Positions 17,495-25,662 of a DNA stretch of 64,000 nucleotides are shown here, piece by piece (position 1 is the first letter of the stretch; each line of letters opens with the position of its first letter). This DNA comes from Planctomycetaceae bacterium. GTDB lineage: Bacteria > Planctomycetota > Planctomycetia > Planctomycetales > Planctomycetaceae. The notes beneath the pieces were generated by a model. That model worked only from the letters and a program-made list of their open reading frames with translations, made no database searches and had not been told where the DNA came from. Made by a program: the position numbers and the translations under genes. The DNA is taken from assembly GCA_021732845.1 (NCBI GenBank), contig JAKFUF010000005.1, positions 1-64,000 on the forward strand. The letters are read 5' to 3'.

Positions 17495-18010
17495 CTACTT
17501 CGCGCGGGCGGCGATGGTGGCCAGCGAGGCTTCGACCTGGGTGCGGGCGTTGCGGGCTTCGAGGATGTTCTGCTTGAAGACCTCGGGCCAGGGGACGCCA
17601 GGCAGCACGAGCAGGCTTTCGCCTTTCTCATTCAGCAGATACAGATCAGCCGCCGGGTAAAACGCCTGGCCGGGCTCTTCACGGACGAGGATGCTGGCGA
17701 TGTTGCCCAGTGGAACTTCGGCCATCAGCTTGGAGGACAGACTGCCGCGAATCTGCACGCCGCGGTTGGTGATGACGTAGCGGAAGCCTGCGACTTTGAG
17801 CCACGCGTAGAACAAAAGAGCAATCGGAGCGGTAGGCAGCACAAACAGCAGGTGCGACAGCTTGACCCCGCCAATGCGCAGCGGGATCGAGTCGTACAAC
17901 TTCCCCAGCCCCAGCCCCACACCGGTGCAGGCGATCGAGGGATATTGAAAGTGAATGAGCGCCTCGCGACCGGCACTCACTCCAGAAATCGCCGGGGGCT
18001 TCACGGGCAT
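17495..18010 (-). CDS. PH-domain (bPH_2-like) membrane protein
   Basis: 171 residues. Around residues 50-75 a hydrophobic pair of segments (HLLFVLPTAPIALLFYAW) is followed by YVITNRGVQIRGSLSSKLMAEVPLGNIASI, the beta-strand pattern of bacterial PH-like (DUF304/bPH_2) domains. The start is the ATG at MPVKPPAIS; the longer open frame upstream is unlikely. It converges on the HMA-like gene, with only 27 bp between the stops. No partner is obvious and function is unknown. Confidence 0.65.
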   Translation of the reverse strand: MPVKPPAISGVSAGREALIHFQYPSIACTGVGLGLGKLYDSIPLRIGGVKLSHLLFVLPTAPIALLFYAWLKVAGFRYVITNRGVQIRGSLSSKLMAEVPLGNIASILVREEPGQAFYPAADLYLLNEKGESLLVLPGVPWPEVFKQNILEARNARTQVEASLATIAARAK

Positions 18011-18250
18011 TGCAGAGGTCTCTGTGGGAAAATCGCGGTGGATTGGTTGCGGAATGGCCTGCAGAATTTTGGGACACCACCAGTGGATCTGGCGTGAGCC
18101 AATCCACGACAGGTGTGCCGGAATCCTGCAATGTAGAGAAGGAGTGTAGCCAAATCCGGTGCGGGAAGGAAGCAAAACCGGATGCTGACGGATGTCCGCT
18201 GGCGACTGGGATTTCCCTCGACCGTGAGACGAGGCTTTCCCGCCGATCGG

Positions 18251-19555
18251 CTATGAACCGAACTGCTGCTTCAGCCGGTTTCGGTGGTATTCCAGCCGTT
18301 CGGCGGAGGTCATGGCTTCAAAGTTCGGGCCTGGATAGCGGGCGTTGGTGGGCGACTTGCTCGCTGCAACGGGTTTCTTGGGTTCTGGTTCAGGAACTGG
18401 CTCGCCGAGGACGGCTTCAACCGGTGGCTCAACCGTTACCGGCGGGGCGGGGTCAGCGACTGGCGCAGCGGCGGCTGCGGGTGCTTCGGCGACGGGTGCC
18501 GGGGGAGGGACGCTGATCGTTCCATTCGAACCGTAGCTGTTGATCCCCGTCAGAATCACCAGATCGTCTTCCAGCCGGCGGTTCGGCCGGATGTTCAACT
18601 GCTGCAGCACGCCGTGGTACGCCTTGACGGCCTCGACGGGGCCGATGACTTCGTCGGCGATGAGTCGCAAGAAGTGGACGAAGGCCAGTTGATGTTCGGC
18701 CTGGTTGATCTTTCGGCCGAACAGAGCCACGCGGCCGCCGTATTTCTTGGCGTCGTGGATCAGTTGGAAGGCGTCGAGCGTGGTGCCGGCTGAGCCACCG
18801 AGGATGCCGACGACGAGGTGCGGGTCGTAGGCGACGAGTTCTTCCATCGCCTGTGGACCGTGGTAGGCGATCTTCAGGAACTGCGGACGGCCGGAACCGG
18901 TGACCCCGGCCAGGGCGCGAGCCACGGCGTCGTTGACAAACTTGCCCAACAGTTCGGGAGCCACGGCGTTGGGGACGTTGGGGTCGAAGACTTCGAGAAA
19001 GTAGGTAAACCCCTTGCGCTCGGCCTCTTCGCGGAACAGCTTGAACTCTTCCAGCGCCCGCCGGTCGAGTTCCATGTCATTGTTGAAGGTGATCGAGTAC
19101 AGCCCAAGGTTGGCCCCCAGATGCCGCTCTTCCGGCGAACAGTCCAGGTGCCCGCACTGCATCTGATCGATCGAGGCGGTGCGAAATGGAGCGGAGGGTG
19201 CCAGATAGCCTTTGCCACCGCGGAGGACGTGGATGTCCGTCGTGTCGTTCGCGCGGGCGGCTGGGGTAACCGGTGAATTCTCGAACAGGCGTTCGTGGAT
19301 CGCCAACACTTCCGCCGTGCTGGCGGACATCAGCATGATGTCGACCAGTTCCGACTTCACGATGATCCGCATCTGCTCGCGGTATTCCGCCAGCGTGCGA
19401 AACCGCAGCTCCCCGTCATGCTTCTCCGGCGACAACCCTGGCGCACCGATGCCAAACGCCATGTCCGCGTCCTTGGCATCGGCAATGATAAACTCGCGGC
19501 AGCCGGACGGATCGGCATGAATCGCCTTGAGCTTGCGGGCGAGGGATTTTTCCAT
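18251..19555 (-). CDS. BMC-operon TIM-barrel protein (class I aldolase/DhnA-like) with tail helix
   Basis: 434 residues, last gene of the microcompartment operon. Residues 1-335 read as a TIM barrel: FIIADAKDAD near 22, SITFNND near 154, PQFLKIAYHGP with Lys228 where class I (DeoC/FbaB-type) aldolases hold the Schiff-base Lys, and VVGILGGSAGTT at 248-259 as a phosphate-binding loop. A Pro/Ala/Glu/Val-rich linker (about 349-400) then joins a short terminal helix (FEAMTSAERLEYHRNRLKQQF), the layout of a C-terminal encapsulation peptide. Likely a lumen enzyme acting on a sugar phosphate or its cleavage product. The aldolase assignment is inference from motif positions. Confidence 0.75.
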   Translation of the reverse strand: MEKSLARKLKAIHADPSGCREFIIADAKDADMAFGIGAPGLSPEKHDGELRFRTLAEYREQMRIIVKSELVDIMLMSASTAEVLAIHERLFENSPVTPAARANDTTDIHVLRGGKGYLAPSAPFRTASIDQMQCGHLDCSPEERHLGANLGLYSITFNNDMELDRRALEEFKLFREEAERKGFTYFLEVFDPNVPNAVAPELLGKFVNDAVARALAGVTGSGRPQFLKIAYHGPQAMEELVAYDPHLVVGILGGSAGTTLDAFQLIHDAKKYGGRVALFGRKINQAEHQLAFVHFLRLIADEVIGPVEAVKAYHGVLQQLNIRPNRRLEDDLVILTGINSYGSNGTISVPPPAPVAEAPAAAAAPVADPAPPVTVEPPVEAVLGEPVPEPEPKKPVAASKSPTNARYPGPNFEAMTSAERLEYHRNRLKQQFGS

Positions 19556-19608
19556 GAGGGGAGAGTTTCAGGCGATGCGAGAACTTCGGGGGTAAATCTG
19601 CGAGTCCG

Positions 19609-19812
19609 TCACTGATCAGCCAAGCGTTTCAGTACTTCGTGATGCTTATCGAGGACCCGTTTTGTGGCCGCCTTCACTGTCTCGTCACGCTCCTCGGCGG
19701 AGAGATTTTGAAGACCATCCGCCTTGGGGAGTTTCTCGACTTTTTGTGTGACCGGACTTTCGGCACCGGACTGAGATTGGTGACCAAGTTGATTGTTTTG
19801 AGCCGGGTCCAT
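19609..19812 (-). CDS. Small hydrophilic hypothetical protein
   Basis: 67 residues, charged and probably helical (QNLSAEERDETVKAATKRVLDKHHEVLKRLADQ at the C-terminus). A strong GGAG six bases before the ATG decides the start over an in-frame start ten codons earlier. It lies between the TIM-barrel gene and the DUF4240 gene at the end of the microcompartment operon. No family recognised. It may be an operon passenger. Confidence 0.6.
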   Translation of the reverse strand: MDPAQNNQLGHQSQSGAESPVTQKVEKLPKADGLQNLSAEERDETVKAATKRVLDKHHEVLKRLADQ

Positions 19813-19927
19813 TTTATCTCCAATGCTTTCAAAGGACATCATTGGAGGTTACACAGGTCTCACTAACAGGTCGAGACTGGATGAAGAAACTCCGTGGCGG
19901 TCTCCCGGAACATCGCAGCAAGTGATT

Positions 19928-20446
19928 TTATTGTTGATAGAATGCAGCGAGTCGCGGAAGACGTCGACTTACCAATCCAGAGTCATCGACATCCCAGTCC
20001 TCACCGACCAGCTGAGCTGGTTCGATGCGTACGGGGTACTCTGCGGTGTCCGGCATTCCTGTCACATGCATCCACGCCTGATGAGCTGCACTATAGATTT
20101 CTGCTTCTGCGTCAATGCCTGTGGAGAGCGGCAACGCGACATCGACGAGGTTATCAGCATCAATGATCGCGGCTGAGTAGACAGCTCGCCCCATGCCGAC
20201 AAGCCAACATCTGAAGTAGTAGAAGCCGTCGTCGCCGGCCCCGGCGTTCATGAAGCAACACGCTGCGATCAGATCGGATGTGTACGCAGCAGCTACCAGT
20301 TGGTCGAAGATTCGATCCCATTCAACAATCTCATTGGCAGAGAATCGTGTCAGCTCGTTGGTGAGACGCTCAGGCCAGTGATCAGTCCAATGGCGATCAG
20401 AGCCGCAGGCCGCTTGGATAATATCCCAGAACTGATCGCGGGTCAT
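19928..20446 (-). CDS. DUF4240 domain-containing protein
   Basis: 172 residues. MTRDQFWDIIQAA at the start and DDGFYYFRCWLVGMGRAVYSAAIIDADNL in the middle are typical of DUF4240. GGAGG five bases before the ATG gives an unusually clear ribosome site for this window and rejects the GTG two codons earlier. The start is 17 bp after the stop of the dehydrogenase, so it is translated from the same transcript as the microcompartment genes. DUF4240 proteins have no established activity; they are often found as isolated or immunity-like genes. Confidence 0.8.
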   Translation of the reverse strand: MTRDQFWDIIQAACGSDRHWTDHWPERLTNELTRFSANEIVEWDRIFDQLVAAAYTSDLIAACCFMNAGAGDDGFYYFRCWLVGMGRAVYSAAIIDADNLVDVALPLSTGIDAEAEIYSAAHQAWMHVTGMPDTAEYPVRIEPAQLVGEDWDVDDSGLVSRRLPRLAAFYQQ

Positions 20447-20462
20447 GAACACCTCCGCTTGA

Positions 20463-21389
20463 CTACTTGATCACCTTGTCGATCGTTTCCCGCAGCACCT
20501 TGCCGGAGTTCTGCAGGGCGGTTTTCTCCTTGGGCCACAGTTCGATTTCGATGTGTCCCAGGACGCCTTTGCGGCCCATCGGGGTGGGGACCGAGATCGC
20601 CACGTCGCGAAGCCCGAAGGCTCCGTTTTGCAGGCTGGAGACGGGGAGGATGCGGCGCTGGTCGAGAGCCACGCATTCGACGACATCGCGAATGGCCAGG
20701 CCGACGGCGAAGCCCGCGCCGCCCTTTTTCTTGATCACTTCGGCACCACTGCCACGGGTGCGTTTTTCCACTTCCTGAATCAGGTTCTGGTTGACGCCCG
20801 GCCACTTGTCCAGCGGCAGTCCGGCGACCTGGGCAGCGGACCAGATGGGCACCATGCTGTCGCCGTGTTCGCCCAGGATCAGCGTCTGAACTTGGGTTGG
20901 CGGAGCATTGAGTTTGTCGGCCAGCAGGCTCCGCAGGCGAATGGTATCGAGAACAGTGCCCAGGCCATAGACCTGCGTGGCGGGAAGGCCGAGTTCCTTG
21001 ATCGCCAGGTAGGTCAGAACGTCGACCGGGTTGGAGACGACGAACACATGCGCGGTCGGCTTGACGCCCGCCTTCTTCATGTCCACAAGGATCTTGCGAA
21101 ACAGCTCGACATTGCGGTTGATCAGGTCCAGCCGGCTTTCGTCCGGCTTGCGGCGGAGGCCGGCGGTGATGACCACCATGTCCGCGTCTTTGACGGTGTC
21201 AGTGGTCGCGGCGTAAATCTTCTGGTCGCCGGTGAGGCAACTGCCGTGCAGCATGTCGAGCGCCTGGCCCTCGACCATTTCGGCGTTGACGTCGACGAGA
21301 ACGATCTCCCGCACAATCCCGCCGCACTGCAAGGCGAACGCCGCACACGAACCGACCAGTCCGCCGCCACCGATGATCACTGTCTTCAT
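20463..21389 (-). CDS. Lactate/malate dehydrogenase-family 2-hydroxyacid dehydrogenase (BMC operon)
   Basis: 308 residues. The N-terminal NAD-binding loop is IGGGGLVGS at 6-14, Asp33 is the ribose-binding acid, VSNPVDV is at 118-124, and the catalytic His175 is in GEHGDS. The mobile-loop sequence AGLRRKPDESR has Arg80 where lactate dehydrogenases usually hold Gln; Arg there is the malate-type residue. It would oxidise or reduce a 2-hydroxy acid with NAD, either recycling NADH made by the aldehyde dehydrogenase or handling the lactate product. No encapsulation tail is visible. Start: the first ATG before the Rossmann fold. Confidence 0.85.
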   Translation of the reverse strand: MKTVIIGGGGLVGSCAAFALQCGGIVREIVLVDVNAEMVEGQALDMLHGSCLTGDQKIYAATTDTVKDADMVVITAGLRRKPDESRLDLINRNVELFRKILVDMKKAGVKPTAHVFVVSNPVDVLTYLAIKELGLPATQVYGLGTVLDTIRLRSLLADKLNAPPTQVQTLILGEHGDSMVPIWSAAQVAGLPLDKWPGVNQNLIQEVEKRTRGSGAEVIKKKGGAGFAVGLAIRDVVECVALDQRRILPVSSLQNGAFGLRDVAISVPTPMGRKGVLGHIEIELWPKEKTALQNSGKVLRETIDKVIK

Positions 21390-21403
21390 GTCTTGCTCCG
21401 TGG

Positions 21404-21431
21404 AATGACAAATGACAAATGACAAATGACA
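21404..21431. repeat. Heptamer tandem repeat, AATGACA x4
   Basis: Four perfect copies of AATGACA stand 14 bases upstream of the dehydrogenase start codon. The complementary heptamer TTTGTCA occurs in six copies 130 bp away, so the two tracts could pair. Related tracts occupy four other gaps of the same operon. Confidence 0.8.
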
Positions 21432-21534
21432 AATGGATTCTCAGTTGGGGAATGCGTGATCCAACGGAGAACTTGTCATTGAGATTCCGTCAAAGCGTCA
21501 TATGGCCAAAGTCTCAAAACGCTGTGATTCGATA

Positions 21535-21558
21535 GGTCGCTCTCACCGACGAGCGACC
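21535..21558. other. Perfect hairpin between aldolase and dehydrogenase genes
   Basis: GGTCGCTC, an 8-base loop, GAGCGACC: a perfect 8-bp stem in the 214-bp gap downstream of the class II aldolase stop. It lies immediately inside the heptamer tract. No T-run follows on the transcribed strand, so partial attenuation or transcript processing is more likely than termination. Confidence 0.5.
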
Positions 21559-21560
21559 AA

Positions 21561-21602
21561 TTTGTCATTTGTCATCTGTCATTCGTCATTTGTCATTTGT
21601 CA
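21561..21602. repeat. Heptamer tandem repeat, TTTGTCA x6
   Basis: Six near-perfect copies of TTTGTCA (two with one substitution) begin directly after the class II aldolase stop codon. They are the reverse complement of the AATGACA tract at the other end of this gap, so the gap has inverted heptamer ends. Confidence 0.8.
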
Positions 21603-21603
21603 T

Positions 21604-22521
21604 TCACGACTTGTTGATCGCCGCCAGCACCTGCTCCGTGATCGCCCGGACCAGCATTTCCAGGTCAGGCGACGTTGCCGCGGCGGGCGCTGATGCAACG
21701 GGTGCAGGCGAGGAGTAAGCCGCTGGCTTCAGATAGGCGGGAAACACCGGCGGTGCATCAAACGCTTTCGGGGCCGGCAGCGCTTCCTTGTAGCCATCCC
21801 GGAAGGCGGTGTTGCCGCACAGGTCGCAGTCTTCGACATGGAACCGCGGGTCATCGAAGCCGAGCCGCTTCTTGAGATCCAGCAGTTCACGGGACTTCTG
21901 CTCGTTGAGATACGTCACGCCGCCAAGCTGCTTGGCGAGGATCAGGATCCGGCAGTAGGCATCGACAATCTCCGTCCGCCAATACGCTTGTTCCAGTTCC
22001 TCGCCGAAGCTCACAGTACCGTGATTCGTGAGAATCATGGCGTTGGTGCCGGGCTTCAGGAACGGCAGGACTGTATCGGCGAAGGGCAATCCGCCCGGAG
22101 TTTCGTACGGAGCGAAGGGAATCTCGCCGAGAAAGACTTCGATTTCCGGCAGGATGCATTGTGGGATTGGTTCGCGAGCGATCCCGAATGCCGTGGCGTG
22201 CGGCGGATGGCAGTGGACAACCGCCTTCACATCCGGCCGGGCCTTCATGATCGCCAGATGCAGCAGGATTTCGCTGGTCCGCTTGCGCTTGCCGGCGAGC
22301 TGCTTGCCGTCGAGGTCGACCGTGCAGATGTCGTCGGGGGTCATGAACCCCTTGCAGATCATGGTGGGGCTGCACAGCACGGCGTTCTCGCCGATGCGGT
22401 AGGAGATGTTGCCGTCGTTGGCAGCGGCGAACCCCTTGTTGTAGACCCGGCGCCCGATCTCGCAGATCTGCTCCTTGATCTTCTGCTCCTGGAGCCGCAT
22501 GTTCCACTGATTCGTAACCAT
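21604..22521 (-). CDS. Class II aldolase (fuculose/rhamnulose-1-phosphate type) with encapsulation tail
   Basis: 305 residues. The zinc ligands of the class II aldolase/adducin fold are seen as His103 and His105 (VVHCHPPH) and His167 (LTNHGT), with Glu84 in RTSEILLH. GNISYRIG near 38 is the phosphate-binding loop. It should cleave L-fuculose- or L-rhamnulose-1-phosphate to dihydroxyacetone phosphate and lactaldehyde. After the catalytic domain, a Pro/Ala-rich linker (about 245-285) leads to an amphipathic helix SPDLEMLVRAITEQVLAAI, a textbook C-terminal encapsulation peptide. It sits between a BMC-P gene and the dehydrogenase. A CDLC pair near 210-213 may bind metal. Confidence 0.9.
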   Translation of the reverse strand: MVTNQWNMRLQEQKIKEQICEIGRRVYNKGFAAANDGNISYRIGENAVLCSPTMICKGFMTPDDICTVDLDGKQLAGKRKRTSEILLHLAIMKARPDVKAVVHCHPPHATAFGIAREPIPQCILPEIEVFLGEIPFAPYETPGGLPFADTVLPFLKPGTNAMILTNHGTVSFGEELEQAYWRTEIVDAYCRILILAKQLGGVTYLNEQKSRELLDLKKRLGFDDPRFHVEDCDLCGNTAFRDGYKEALPAPKAFDAPPVFPAYLKPAAYSSPAPVASAPAAATSPDLEMLVRAITEQVLAAINKS

Positions 22522-22559
22522 GTTGCTGCGATCCTGCTGAGGCGACTGCCAGGCGGCAG

Positions 22560-22847
22560 TCAGGGTGATTCCACTTCGATGGTGTCTAAAATGGCGGCGT
22601 TGTAGCCATCCACGGGTTTTTGAGCGGGAAGAAACGGGGCGGCGGCTTCTGCACCCTCGGCCACCGCGATCCGGTCGCCACTTCCAGCGCCTAAGTCGTC
22701 ATAAATCACAAACGGTTCCCCGCGTCCGCCGTCCGAGCCACGCAGGGCTTCTGTATTGAGTGAAGTCACGATGAGCCACGTCCCGCCGCGCAGCGATGGA
22801 TGCGCTTTGGAGAGCGTGAGCTTGCCGATGACTTCCGCGATCCGCAT
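22560..22847 (-). CDS. BMC-P pentameric shell protein (EutN/CcmL family)
   Basis: 95 residues, the usual size. MRIAEVIGKLTLSKAHPSLRGGTWLIVTSL is the family opening, and FVIYDDLGAGSGDRIAVAEG is the conserved loop before the last strands. Pentamers of this family cap the vertices of the polyhedral shell. It is the first of three BMC-P genes in this operon; the stop is 38 bp from the class II aldolase start. Its upstream gap contains three heptamer repeats. Confidence 0.92.
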   Translation of the reverse strand: MRIAEVIGKLTLSKAHPSLRGGTWLIVTSLNTEALRGSDGGRGEPFVIYDDLGAGSGDRIAVAEGAEAAAPFLPAQKPVDGYNAAILDTIEVESP

Positions 22848-22856
22848 GTTGGTGCC

Positions 22857-22877
22857 AATGACTAATGACTAATGACA
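22857..22877. repeat. Heptamer tandem repeat, AATGACT/A x3
   Basis: Two copies of AATGACT and one of AATGACA lie ten bases upstream of the BMC-P start codon, in the gap before the RpiB-like hypothetical gene. Same repeat family as the tracts around the aldolase-dehydrogenase gap. Confidence 0.7.
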
Positions 22878-22957
22878 AATCGGCCGTTGGTTGACGGCGG
22901 TGTTCGACGGATCGTTGCCTGGCAAGTCTTCATCGTCTGTCGTTCTTCCGAGCGATA

Positions 22958-23701
22958 TTACTCCAAACCTGAAGGAGTAACAGGCGTTCCTCCGCTGCTC
23001 CATGTCTTGAGCAAGTTGCGTAATTCAAAAAAGCTCTTGTTGGCCGGGCTGATCGCCAGCACATTCGGCCCCAGAATTCTTCGCAGCGAGGCCAGGGCTT
23101 CGGTGTTATGAACCACTGCCGCCCGCACGCGGCTGTTGCGGTTGGCCAGGCACGCGACCACGTCGGGATCTTCGGCGAACACCGCAATTCCCGTGGCTTC
23201 GGCCCGGGCGATGGCGCTCACCGCCTGGCGGGCGGCCTCCATCGACGTGCCGCTCAGCCGCAGTTCCCAGCCTTCACCAGCAGTCTTGAGGGCTTCAATC
23301 GCCGACAACACTGGTGGAAAAGATTTGGAAACGATGGCCTGCCATTGTGCAGAGCTGGCCGTGACCGCATTGCCAGCTTCCCGCGACCATTCAATCTGTT
23401 TAATGCGGAGAAAATCGCGGGCTGTCGGTGTCAGCACCGCGTGGGGTGCAAACCGCACACTGCGTGATTCCCCAACGCGGCCTTCGAGCAGCGAACCGGT
23501 AATCACCGCTTCGGTGAAGACGACCGCTTCTGGCCGCGCGGCAGGCTTCTGTGGCGTCGGAGCAACCTTTGGCGCAGATCCGACGGGTGACGCCGGTGGC
23601 AAATGAATCTTGGCGGCAGACGGACCGGGAGCCGGCTCGGGACGGAGTTCTTCCATCACCTGAGCGACGATCCGATCGATATCCAACGCGGAGAAGTTCA
23701 T
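22958..23701 (-). CDS. BMC-operon hypothetical protein with N-terminal encapsulation-like helix
   Basis: 247 residues. Residues 4-19 (SALDIDRIVAQVMEEL) form an amphipathic helix followed by a Pro/Ala-rich linker to about 55, the N-terminal encapsulation-peptide layout also seen in PduL and the aldehyde dehydrogenase here. Residues about 65-105 contain RFAPHAVLTPTARDFLRIKQIEW, a phrase shared with several microcompartment accessory proteins. Residues about 175-235 (DVVACLANRNSRVRAAVVHNTEALASLRRILGPNVLAIS) recall the C-terminal core of ribose-5-phosphate isomerase B. Cargo localisation is likely; catalytic activity is not established. It lies between two BMC-P genes. Confidence 0.75.
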   Translation of the reverse strand: MNFSALDIDRIVAQVMEELRPEPAPGPSAAKIHLPPASPVGSAPKVAPTPQKPAARPEAVVFTEAVITGSLLEGRVGESRSVRFAPHAVLTPTARDFLRIKQIEWSREAGNAVTASSAQWQAIVSKSFPPVLSAIEALKTAGEGWELRLSGTSMEAARQAVSAIARAEATGIAVFAEDPDVVACLANRNSRVRAAVVHNTEALASLRRILGPNVLAISPANKSFFELRNLLKTWSSGGTPVTPSGLE

Positions 23702-23822
23702 GAGCAGCAGTGAGTAACCGTTATGTGTTCGCGAGAACTGGAAACCGAACCTTCAACGGGTTCGTGTTATTGGTGAGATTCGTGGTTCTTCTATTGGACC
23801 CTTCCGACACCAGCGAGTTTGA

Positions 23823-24077
23823 TCAATCCGGAATCCCAATCACCGCATAACGCAGCGGAGTATTATCCGACCCCACCATTTTGCGAACGGCCGCACCGTC
23901 CGTCGTGATCATCACCGTGTCGCCGAGGCCGCTTCCCAAATCGTCGATCGTCAACTGTGGCTCACCATCCGGCCCGCCCTTGGCATCGAGCAGTTGGACC
24001 ACCAGCAGCCGCCAGCCGCGAAGCGTGGGATGCTTCACGGTGGATGTTGCCCGCCCAACTACTCGCCCCAGTTGCAC
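23823..24077 (-). CDS. BMC-P pentameric shell protein (EutN/CcmL family), GTG start
   Basis: 84 residues from a GTG that gives the family opening [32 protein letters not shown] lies six bases upstream of that GTG, so the 38 residues that an earlier in-frame start would add are rejected. The conserved [14 protein letters not shown] loop and the C-terminal YAVIGIPD are present. It caps shell vertices with the other two BMC-P proteins. Three distinct BMC-P paralogues are typical of this type of locus. Confidence 0.9.
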   Translation of the reverse strand: MQLGRVVGRATSTVKHPTLRGWRLLVVQLLDAKGGPDGEPQLTIDDLGSGLGDTVMITTDGAAVRKMVGSDNTPLRYAVIGIPD

Positions 24078-24166
24078 CTTTGACTCCCGGTTCGGACTCC
24101 CACCAAACCGGACGCTAACGCGTGCCGGCTCATTGACTGCAACGTCTCGTTGAGACCAACAACCCA

Positions 24167-24202
24167 CATTGGTCATTGGGGCCTTGGTCATTGATTCATT
24201 GG
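24167..24202. repeat. Solo copy of the 39-bp cassette repeat
   Basis: Read on the minus strand, this segment runs AATGAATCAATGACCAA then CAATGACCAATG. That matches the 39-bp inverted repeats that flank the four-helix-bundle cassette, with several differences concentrated in the middle. It lies directly after the aldehyde dehydrogenase stop codon, with no partner copy nearby. Confidence 0.65.
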
Positions 24203-24205
24203 CTG

Positions 24206-25618
24206 TTACAGGATGTGCAGGTCATCCACCAGGATGCAGCGCCGCTGGCGAGTAAAGGTTAGCGGCGATGTCACCCCTTCGCCGGTTGGCGTGGCGATGC
24301 TGTAGGACAGATAGCCTTCGCCCCCCAGACCCAAACCGGCCATGCACGGCCCGTTCTTCACATACAGCGTCGTATCCATCTCGCGGCCCATGATGGTCAT
24401 GTGCCGTACGTTGCGCGAGTGAATCAGGGCTGTGTGCCGGTAGCCATGTTCGGCCTTCTTCGCCATTTCGACACCGTGACGGAAGTCGCGGCAGCGGACG
24501 AAAGGCACGAACGGCATCATCTGCTCTTCGCTGACGAACGGGCTCGATTCATCCGTCTCGCCGTACAGCACCTGGGTGCCTTCAGGAACGCGGACACCAA
24601 TCCGCTGGGCGAGCACGGCGGCATCGTTGCCGACCAGATCGCGGTTCAACACGGGATGATCTTTACCGGGCGTGAAGGCGATGGATGTGAGTTGGTCGAT
24701 CTCACGGCGGTTGAGGATATAACCACCATGCTTGCCCATCGTCTCCAGCAGCTTGTTGAAGATCGAATCGACGGCAAACACTTCTTTCTCGGCGATACAC
24801 AACAGATTGTTGTCGTATGCCGCACCCTTGATGATCGACTTGGCGGCGTTTTCGAGGCAGGCGGTCTCATCGACAACAACGGGCGGGTTGCCAGGACCAG
24901 CGACCACGGCCCGCTTCTTGCTTTCCATCGCGGCGCGAGCCACGGCCGGACCGCCGGTGACGCACAGCATACGAACTCCGCGATGACCAAAAATCGCCGC
25001 GGCGGTGTCGAGTGTGGGCTGCTCGACGATCGTCACCAGGTTCTCCAACCCCGTGGCTGCGTGAATCGCCCGGTTGAACCGCCGGACACCTTCAGCGGCG
25101 ATCCGCGCTCCACCGGGGTGCGCATTGACGACCAGCGTATTGCCGCCGGCGACCATGCTGATGACGTTGCCCGCCAGTGTGGGCAGGGAGTGCGTGACCG
25201 GGGTGATCGCGCCGATGACGCCAAACGGGGCGTACTCGGTGAGCGTCAGCCCCTTGTCACCGGTAATCGCGTCGGTCTTCAGGAACTCGACACCCGGCAC
25301 CAACTTGACGATCTTGAGCTTCTCAATCTTATGATCGAGACGGCCGATTTTGGTCTCTTCCATCTCCAGCTTGCCGAGTTCTTCAGCCTGGTCCTCGGTG
25401 ATCTTGCGGACGCAGTTGATCGCCTGGATCCGGGCTTCGATGCCAGCTTCGGAGAGCCGGTCGAAGGCGTCGTCCGCCGCGGCGACGGCGTCATCGACCG
25501 TCTTGAAGACACCCCAGTCACCGCGGCTCGCCTTGGGCGCGGCGGCATGGGTACTCTTGCCGAGTTGGGCCAGCACTTCCTGCACGACCTGACGAATCGC
25601 CGCTTCGTTCGTTTGCAT
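24206..25618 (-). CDS. CoA-acylating aldehyde dehydrogenase (PduP/EutE-like) with N-terminal encapsulation helix
   Basis: 470 residues. Residues 3-20 ([18 protein letters not shown]) are an encapsulation-peptide helix followed by a short Ala-rich linker. The catalytic domain carries the nucleotide loop around [10 protein letters not shown] (131-140), [11 protein letters not shown] at 220-230 and the nucleophile Cys274 in [12 protein letters not shown]. The reaction is aldehyde + NAD + CoA to acyl-CoA; with lactaldehyde from the aldolase it gives lactyl-CoA. This is the signature core enzyme of the compartment, paired with PduL, which regenerates CoA inside. Confidence 0.93.
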   Translation of the reverse strand: MQTNEAAIRQVVQEVLAQLGKSTHAAAPKASRGDWGVFKTVDDAVAAADDAFDRLSEAGIEARIQAINCVRKITEDQAEELGKLEMEETKIGRLDHKIEKLKIVKLVPGVEFLKTDAITGDKGLTLTEYAPFGVIGAITPVTHSLPTLAGNVISMVAGGNTLVVNAHPGGARIAAEGVRRFNRAIHAATGLENLVTIVEQPTLDTAAAIFGHRGVRMLCVTGGPAVARAAMESKKRAVVAGPGNPPVVVDETACLENAAKSIIKGAAYDNNLLCIAEKEVFAVDSIFNKLLETMGKHGGYILNRREIDQLTSIAFTPGKDHPVLNRDLVGNDAAVLAQRIGVRVPEGTQVLYGETDESSPFVSEEQMMPFVPFVRCRDFRHGVEMAKKAEHGYRHTALIHSRNVRHMTIMGREMDTTLYVKNGPCMAGLGLGGEGYLSYSIATPTGEGVTSPLTFTRQRRCILVDDLHIL

Positions 25619-25662
25619 GGGGATCGACTCCGAAGTCTTTCAGTATCTTTTATATGTATTCG

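Noticed and set aside
21404-21602. CRISPR array suggested by tandem repeats
   Set aside because: The units are 7 bp, contiguous and without unique spacers, and no cas gene is nearby.
24078-24191. 38-residue N-terminal extension of the second BMC-P protein
   Set aside because: GGGAG six bases before the internal GTG and the family-standard opening at that codon show that translation starts there; the upstream part overlaps the repeat region.
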